64,000 nt of DNA from Silurus meridionalis (lineage: Eukaryota; Chordata; Actinopteri; Siluriformes; Siluridae), in contig NW_025804663.1 of NCBI RefSeq assembly GCF_014805685.1, positions 166,501-230,500 on the forward strand, given 5' to 3'. The position numbers and the translations under genes were made by a program. Within the stretch, counting starts at the first letter, position 1. Each line of letters begins with the position of its first letter. The notes below the pieces were generated by a model that saw nothing but the letters and a program-made list of their open reading frames with translations, did no database searches and was not told the origin of the DNA. Below, one piece after another: positions 58,216 through 64,000 of this stretch.

Positions 58216-58691
58216 AATTGAGTTGTTACTTGTCCCCATGTCTCAGCACCGTTAGCTTGTACGGGGATTGTGCATCCTTTTAAACATCTTTCATTTTCAC
58301 AAATATGTTCAAATGACTTAATGAGCTGTATCTCACTGCTTCTGTATATAATCCTCACTACAGATGTTAAAACAAAGCCGTGATAAACCTCCTGATAAAG
58401 ATCAAGCTCTGTCTCTTATATAGGGATATGATCTTATTTAGAAGCAAGTAAAGTACATGGCTTTGGTTCTTTCACAGAAAAACTGTTGTTTAGAGAGAAA
58501 TTGCTGCCGATGGAGGAATTGAAATATCTTATTAACGAGTGATACACCCAGGCCACGCCCACTGTTACACTCCAGAAAGTCTACAATGATGCAAGAGCAA
58601 CTATAACCTTTAACCAGGATTATAGTGCGGATGGTGCTGCTGATGGGGGTGAGAAGATGGAAAGAAGGACTGATACATCTTTGAAGACACT

Positions 58692-58722
<31 letters not shown>

Positions 58723-59279
58723 CTCGAATAAGCACTATAAACTGTTGCTAAACTGGCCCATGTTTTATGTACAGTATTTATTATGATTCAGTTAGCTTCC
58801 AAATTGCGGTAGTTTGACTTACAATTTTTCAATCTTACGATGATGATAGCGATGCAACCAAATAAAAAAATCTTTTTTTTCCACAAGGCAGGCAAATGTA
58901 GCAGCATATAAGTGATATCACTTTGGGATGCTGCCAGGATGTATGTGTCTCCTGCCTTACCCTCACCTGCGGTCTTGGTTTTGGTGATTCAATGCCCAAT
59001 TTTGACTCTTGTTTCTCTCCTTTTTTCGCTGTCTCTGGGTACACTGTACACGCGTGTCCGGCTCCACCTGAATTGCTCTGTTTCGCTAAATGATGTACTG
59101 TAATCTATTAAATTATGAATACATTACAGCACAATACCCCATACTGATCACCATTCTTTTAGACTCCTGGGTAGGCCAGGTCATGTCTCTACTTATGATA
59201 TTTTTGATGGAGTCATCAGAACAGACCTCCATCATAACTAAGGGAACTACCTGTGTAGACAATTTATAGCAGTTCTGCT
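58216..59279. other. No recognisable gene; (CA)n at 58694-58720
   Basis: Unique-looking sequence with one CA microsatellite. Confidence 0.4.
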
Positions 59280-60705
59280 GTATTGCTCAGTGCTGCACTG
59301 TTACTGGTTTTATTGTTTCTTTGTGATATGTGGCGGGTGTGTGTGGTAGTCCACAATGCTGTGTGCTTTGTTGTTGTCCAGGTGGGTGAGGGCCAAATGG
59401 AGGGTTGTGGAGATGGCATCGTCCGTGGAGCGGTTTGGACGATATGCAAACTGCATGGGGTCCAGGGAGGGTGGAAGCTGGGTCTTGATGTGCCTCATGA
59501 CTAGCCTCTCGAAGCACTTCATCACGATGGGTGTGAGCGTGACTGGATGATAGTCATTGAGGCAGTAAACTGTAGACTTCTTTGGCACGGGAACAATGGT
59601 CGTTGTCTTGAGACACGTAGGAACAACGTTGCTGCTCAGGGAGATGTTCAATATGTCTGTAAAGACATCCGCTAGCTGTTCTGCACATTCCCTGAGCACT
59701 CTGCCTAGGAATGTTGTCAGGTCCAGCAGACTTCCGTTGGTTAACTCTGCATAGAGTTTTCCTCACTTCAGCTGTGGTTAGACAGAGCACCTGGTCAGTG
59801 GGAGGAGGGATGGTCTTCCTCGCCTTCACGTTGTTCTGTACCTCGAACCGGGCGTAGAAGTTGTTCAGCGCATCTGGTAGGGAGCCGTCACGGTCACAAG
59901 CAGGTGATGTTGTCTTGTAATTTGTGATCGCCTGGATGCCCTGCCACATGCGCCGGGTGTCTCCGCTGTCCTGAAAGTGGTTGTGGATTTTCTTTGCGTG
60001 TGTGTGCTTCACCTCTCTGATGGCACGGGACAGTTTGGCCTTGCTGTTTTTAAGGCTGTCTTGTCCCCTGTTCTGAATCCAGAGTATCTTTTTTTTAGCA
60101 GCACACGCACATTTGCAGTCATCCACGGCTTCTGGTTGGAGTGTGTAGTGATGGTTTTGGAGATGGTCACATCATCAATGCACTTGCTGATGTAGCTGGT
60201 CACTGTTGACGTGTACTCCTCCAAGTTGATGGAATTGCTGTTGTTTGCAGCCTCTCTAAACATGTCCCAGTCAGTGCACTCAAAACAGTCTTGAAGAGCA
60301 GAAGTAGCTCCTGCTGGCCAGGTTTTAGAACCGGTGTAGAGCGTCTGACGAGCGGTCTGTATGCTGGAATTAGCATAACAGAGATGTGGTCTGAGTAGAC
60401 GAAATGGGGGTGGGGCTCCGCACGATACGTGCCGGGGATGTTTGTGTGAACAAGATCCAGCGTATTTGCTCTTCTCGTTGCAAAGTCCACATGCTGATGG
60501 ACTTTAGGGAGCACAGTTCTGAGATTTGCATGTTTGAAATATCCAGCGATAATAAACAATCCGTCAGGGTGAGCATTCTGCCGGTAGCTAATAGCGCTGT
60601 AGAGTTCACACATTGCCTCCTTAGCATTAGCGCTGGGAGGAATGTACACTCCGACAATGAAAACAGTGGTGAATTCCCGTGGTAAATAAAATGGTCTGCA
60701 TCTAA
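59280..60705 (-). pseudogene. LINE ORF2, endonuclease to reverse-transcriptase part
   Basis: Minus strand, from high to low coordinate: 'GVYIPPSANAKEAMCELYSA', 'HPDGLFIIAGYFKHANL' (GDFN block, with Asp and Asn changed), '[14 protein letters not shown]', '[15 protein letters not shown]' (the Ser-Asp-His block), then a linker ('[20 protein letters not shown]'), 'KSAGPDNIP' and '[19 protein letters not shown]'. It stops before the polymerase active site. Frameshifts near 60260, 60130 and 59700 split it. Same family as 36900-38612. Confidence 0.8.
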
Positions 60706-60893
60706 AACTTTCTTTCGGCTTATCCCATTAGGGGTCACCACAGTGTATAATCCGTATTCATGATCCACATGTTTGGATGGTAGGATGCCCTTCCCGGCAC
60801 TAAGAGTGGCTGGAGTTGGTTTCCTGACCTGGGATCAAACCCGGGCTGCAGCAGTCAGAGCGCTGCATCCTAACCACTAGACCACCAGGGACC
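60706..60893 (-). mobile_element. tRNA-Glu SINE, copy 1
   Basis: The tRNA-like head is at 60820-60891 (72 nt) on the minus strand with 'tggtctagtggttaggat' (A box) and 'cccgggtttgatccc' (B box). The anticodon-loop triplet is CTG instead of CTC, but the stem CAGCG/TGCTG still pairs. The body is shortened to about 65 bases, and the 3' end is the RTE-type 'gtggtgacccctaatggg' plus CCGAAAG. Confidence 0.85.
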
Positions 60894-60898
60894 CTTAA

Positions 60899-61145
60899 AC
60901 TTTCTTTCGGCTTCTCCCATTAGGGGTCGCCACAGCGGATCATCTGCATGTTTGATTTGGCACATTTTTTTATGCTGGATGCCCTTTCTAACGCAACCCT
61001 CCCCAAACATCCGGGTTTGGGACCGGCACTAAGAGTGCACTGGCTTGTGCAACCCTAGTGGCTGGGGTAGGTTCCCTGACCGGGGATCGAACCCGGGCCA
61101 CAGTGTTGAGAGCGCCTCATCCTAACCACTAGACCACCAAGGACC
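60899..61145 (-). mobile_element. tRNA-Glu SINE, copy 2
   Basis: The head at 61072-61143 keeps the CTC anticodon and B box 'gggttcgatcccc'; the anticodon stem is mispaired. Full body: 'ccactagggttgcacaagcc', 'agtgccggtcccaaacccgg', 'gggcatccagcataaaa', 'ccaaatcaaacatgcagatg', then the RTE-type 3' end. It is the longest of the three copies. Confidence 0.9.
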
Positions 61146-61152
61146 AATATAA

Positions 61153-61377
61153 ACTTCTTTCGGCTTCTCCCATTAGGGGTCGCCATAGCGGATCATCCGC
61201 ATGTTTGATTTGGTACATGTTCTTACACTGGATGCCCTTCCTAACGCAACCCTTTGCATTTATCTGGGCTTGGGACCGGCACTAAGAATGGCTGGGGTTG
61301 GTTCCCTGACCGGGGATTGAACCCGGACCGCAGTGGTGAGAGTGCAGCATCCTAACCACTAGACCACCAGGGACTGC
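61153..61377 (-). mobile_element. tRNA-Glu SINE, copy 3
   Basis: The 72-nt head at 61302-61373 has an intact acceptor stem (TCCCTGG with TCAGGGA), the CTC loop and both promoter boxes, but a broken anticodon stem, so it is not a working tRNA gene. Body and RTE-type 3' end as in copy 2. The three-copy block is flanked by 'tctgcatctaa' at 60695-60705 and 61382-61392. Confidence 0.9.
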
Positions 61378-61483
61378 ATCATCTGCATCTAATAGTCACA
61401 AACTCCACTAACGACGAGCAGTAGCGTGAGATAAGCACAGAGTTCTTGCATTATTCCGTATTTATATAAACACACACACAGGC

Positions 61484-61602
61484 TGCTCATCAGGGATAAA
61501 TACACACCATTCACCTTGACTGTTGATTTCTGTAAAGCTGCTTTGAGACAATGTCTTTTGATAAAAGCGCTATAGAAATAAACTTGAGTTGACTTGACAC
61601 GC
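61484..61602 (+). mobile_element. L2/CR1-like 3' end inserted in a LINE
   Basis: Sense fragment from 'ggctgctcatcagggataaa' to 'gctatagaaataaacttgag' and TTGACTTGAC. It is oriented against the host LINE and lies between that LINE's two endonuclease pieces. Confidence 0.85.
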
Positions 61603-62101
61603 CACCGCCGTGAGTCACCGCACAGAGCTGCGTTTCTGTCGGCACGAACACGGTTAGCCCGTCTTCCGGAACTCTGTCGCTGAGCCACATCTTCGTGAAA
61701 AAAAAGATGCAGCAGTCTCTGAACTCTCGCGGCGTAGTCTGCTGGAGCTGGATGTAATCCAGTTTATTGTCCAGGGAGCAGACGTTTGAAAGAAAAATGG
61801 ACGGGAGAGCCGGCCGGCTAGGGTTAGCATTTAGCCTTGCACAGACACCCGCCCGCTTGCCACGTTTCCGCTTCTGCTTCCTCGAGCAGCGCTTCCGAAG
61901 TCCCCTCTCCCGGCCACCGACATCAGGTGACACCGAGGGCTGGGGGCCTGGTCTTTGTGGCCGAGGTTGCAGCAAGCTGAGGTTGCGAAGGTTATTAATA
62001 ACTTCATCATGCAGATTATTGGTTGCATGATTCCTGTACCGTAACAGTGTCTGGTGGTCTGCACTTTTACCCAGTGTGTCTTGTTCAAACCTAGACTTTG
62101 C
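61603..62101 (-). pseudogene. LINE ORF2 N-terminal part
   Basis: Minus-strand frame with a basic stretch ('[18 protein letters not shown]'), then '[20 protein letters not shown]' and '[16 protein letters not shown]'. These are the opening endonuclease blocks (N-V-R-S-L and T-E-x-W, here with Glu changed to Lys). The frame runs into the L2 fragment at 61602 and, on the other side, the SINE at 62102. It continues the LINE at 59280-60705. Confidence 0.75.
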
Positions 62102-62255
62102 TTTTACATTTACAGGATTTGGCAAAAGCCCTTATCCTGCAGATATAGGGTTGAGGGTCTTGCTCACGGGCCCAGGAGTGGCAATTGGAGATGTGGCTGG
62201 GATTTGAACTCAAGACCATCAGAGCCAAAATCCTTAATCATTAAACTCCCACCTC
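62102..62255 (-). mobile_element. tRNA-like SINE
   Basis: Antisense: 'cttttacatttacaggattt' (3' end), 'gagggtcttgctcacgggcc', and head 'ttaatcattaaactcccacc'. It abuts the 5' part of the LINE. Confidence 0.65.
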
Positions 62256-63122
62256 CCATAATACCACTTGTGGCATTTCTTTGCACCAGTTTCCCCACTG
62301 GCCAGGTTCTGTGGGGCAGGTAATGGGGATTGTGACTGGGATCCACCCTATAAAAGGGCAGTTAGAGATACAGCGAACAAACCCAGAAATAAAGCACAGA
62401 GAAGCAGGTACATTCACATGAATACAGATATTCCTCGTATTATTGCCCTTGTGCTGCATAGAGACGCATTCAGGACTAATGCTTTTGCAGATACCAATTA
62501 CCCCCTGCAAACATTTCTCTTTCTCAAACGTCTTCACTAATCTGCTATTATTTTTGTTGTTTTTAAAAAAAAAAAGACATTTAGTTTCCATTAATTTTCA
62601 ACAGTAATCAATATCAGCTATTTCCTGAGGCCATGCCCCCTGAATCCTTCCATTAGGATGTGATGTGAATAGCTTTTAGCCTTTGGCTTTGTGGCAATAT
62701 GACAAACCCCATCATTAAACTCTGGTGATTAAGCTTTAAGAGCAGCCATTAGGAGATTTTTCTCTGTGAAGTCTGGGGGACGCTCAGCCTCACGCTTATC
62801 AAACACAAAGTGCACACAGTGTGCGATAACAACCTTTCATCACGGCCCATCACCCACCTCTGCCTCCGACACACTTCTCCAGCAACTTCTAATCATATAA
62901 TACCTCATTTCTCATCTCGTACTCAAAAAAATCACTCCACACAGCACTCAGACTTCATCCTGCTTCCTGCTCTAAGATTATTCTCAGCACAGAGCACATT
63001 TTGAGTCTTAAACATTTCTCTGATAATATTTATATTCCAGCATTAGACCAATTTTCGGACATGAATAATGGTGCTAATATCAAGGCATATGACTCACAGA
63101 GTCCATTCGCATGTGTCTCACT
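62256..63122. other. No recognisable gene
   Basis: Sequence near 62640-62770 ('agcttttagcctttggct') resembles 475-570 ('agtatttagcctttggct') over about 100 bases, including 'agcagccattag'. This is probably another dispersed repeat. Nothing coding was recognised. Confidence 0.4.
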
Positions 63123-63396
63123 CACACACACACACACACATACACACACACACACAAACACGTTATGTGTATTGTCCCACACTGTCTTGTACTGTCTGTC
63201 TGTACTGTTCTTTGTCTGCACTGTTTGCACTCGGTTGCACTCGATGCACATTTATGTAGCTTTGTGTTGTGTTGTAGCTGTGTTGTTGTTTAGTGTAGCA
63301 CCAGGGTTCTGAAGGAACGTTGTCTTGTTTTTACTGTGTACTGTGTACCACTGTGTATAGTAGTGATAATAGCCTCTTGACTTAACTTGACACACA

Positions 63397-63450
<54 letters not shown>
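63123..63450 (+). repeat. LINE 3' tail between two (CA)n tracts
   Basis: CA tracts lie at 63123-63160 and 63391-63450. Between them, 'gtagcaccagggttctgaag' and GAACGTTGTCTTG lead to 'cctcttgacttaacttgac', a fish LINE 3' end with a TTGAC-type tail. The second CA tract starts exactly at this tail. Confidence 0.65.
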
Positions 63451-63454
<4 letters not shown>

Positions 63455-63734
63455 ATTCTGGGAGAAGCCTTAAACTTGAAACAATGTTCATTAAATAAAA
63501 CATCCAGGCTACATTACATGAACCACCTCATTCTCTCAAAGTGAATAGCACAAGCTAACTTTCATAATAAGAAAAGGAAGATAAACCTCGATTTCACTCG
63601 AACATCTCCTCCAAAAATGAGAATTCATTATTTTGGAGAAAAGTCAATAAATTCCAGCAGAGTGTACACAGATAATAACAATAAAAAAACGCCATTAGCA
63701 TGTGAACTGGTGCGTATCGTGCGGAGCCCCGCCC
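63451..63734. other. No recognisable gene
   Basis: AT-rich unique-looking sequence. Confidence 0.4.
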
Positions 63735-64000
63735 CCACCTTGTGGCAGGGGTAAGGGTAAGGTTGGTGGTAGAGGTAAGGGTAAAGGTTGTGGCAGGGAT
63801 AAGGGTAAGGGTTGTGGTTGAGGTAAGGGTAAAGGTTGTGGCAGGGTTAAAGAATGTGGAAGGGTTAAGGGTAAGGGTTGTGGTTGAGGGAAGGGTTATG
63901 GAAGGGTTAAGGGTAAGGGTTGTGGTTGAGGGAAGGGTTATGGAAGGGTTAAGGGTAAGGGTTGTGGCAGAGATAAGGGTAAGGGTTGTGGTTGAGGTAA
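63735..64000. repeat. G-rich minisatellite, runs off the window
   Basis: Units near GGGTAAGGGTTGTGGTTGAGG and GGGTTAAGGGTAAGGGTTGTGG, with GCAGGG variants. Plus-strand runs of three G recur every 5-10 bases, so G-quadruplexes are plausible. The true right end is not visible. Confidence 0.9.

Noticed and set aside
61302..61373. Functional tRNA-Glu gene (CTC)
   Set aside because: Length, acceptor stem and promoter boxes fit, but the anticodon stem is mispaired and the sequence continues directly into a SINE body with an RTE tail. The other two heads are also SINE-linked.

Overview
The window looks like an intergenic, repeat-dominated stretch of a teleost fish nuclear genome. The evidence is very dense (CA/GT)n, (AT)n and (ATCT)n microsatellites, fish-type L2/CR1-like and RTE-like LINEs, tRNA-derived SINEs, mariner, hAT and Tigger-type DNA elements, BEL/Pao and Gypsy-type LTR remnants, and one fish-style double C-type-lectin gene. 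Most of the sequence is AT-rich. The transposon mix suits an otophysan such as a catfish, but I cannot fix the species from the sequence.

The only well-supported intact host gene is a single-exon secreted protein with two C-type lectin-like domains (17984-18712, +). It has a TATA box about 90 bp upstream and polyadenylation signals downstream. A broken, frameshifted relative of its first domain lies about 10 kb away on the other strand (28843-29110). Other coding-looking stretches are transposon fragments or translations of tandem repeats.

Layout. 1-6.8 kb: microsatellites, an old degenerate tandem repeat split by L2 fragments, and a 76-bp RTE-tail insertion with a 14-bp target duplication. 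6.9-8.8 kb: a 15-16-bp minisatellite. 9.8-13.5 kb: L2 fragments, one copy of a 0.85-kb dispersed repeat carrying a small Gypsy-like LTR element, and a MITE. 15.3-19.5 kb: the lectin gene among L2, SINE and mariner pieces. 20-22.8 kb: CR1/L2-type LINE fragments, one lying between roughly 215-bp inverted repeats. 23.5-31.9 kb: a possible BED-finger exon, the lectin pseudogene, the second copy of the 0.85-kb repeat and a BEL/Pao integrase remnant. 32.7-33.1 kb: a hAT MITE with a perfect 8-bp duplication. 36.9-38.6 kb: a LINE whose 3' region expanded into a 30-bp minisatellite. 41.9-44.9 kb: an L2 nested in a SINE, then an internally deleted RTE element. 47 kb: a small C-rich minisatellite. 50.5-51.1 kb: a Tigger-like MITE. 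53.0-56.1 kb: a 3-kb GT-rich satellite that contains two L2 tails. 59.3-62.1 kb: a LINE interrupted by an L2 tail and three tandem tRNA-Glu SINEs. 63.7 kb to the end: a G-rich minisatellite that runs off the window.

The elements show clear partnerships. The tRNA-Glu SINEs end in the same 3' sequence as the RTE LINE, and their bodies match that LINE's 5' region. The L2-like 3' end is the commonest dispersed piece and has seeded or been captured by tandem arrays. I found no convincing new molecular system. The best leads are the SINE/RTE composite, the L2-bearing satellite, the inverted-repeat LINE locus and the single-exon two-domain lectin.
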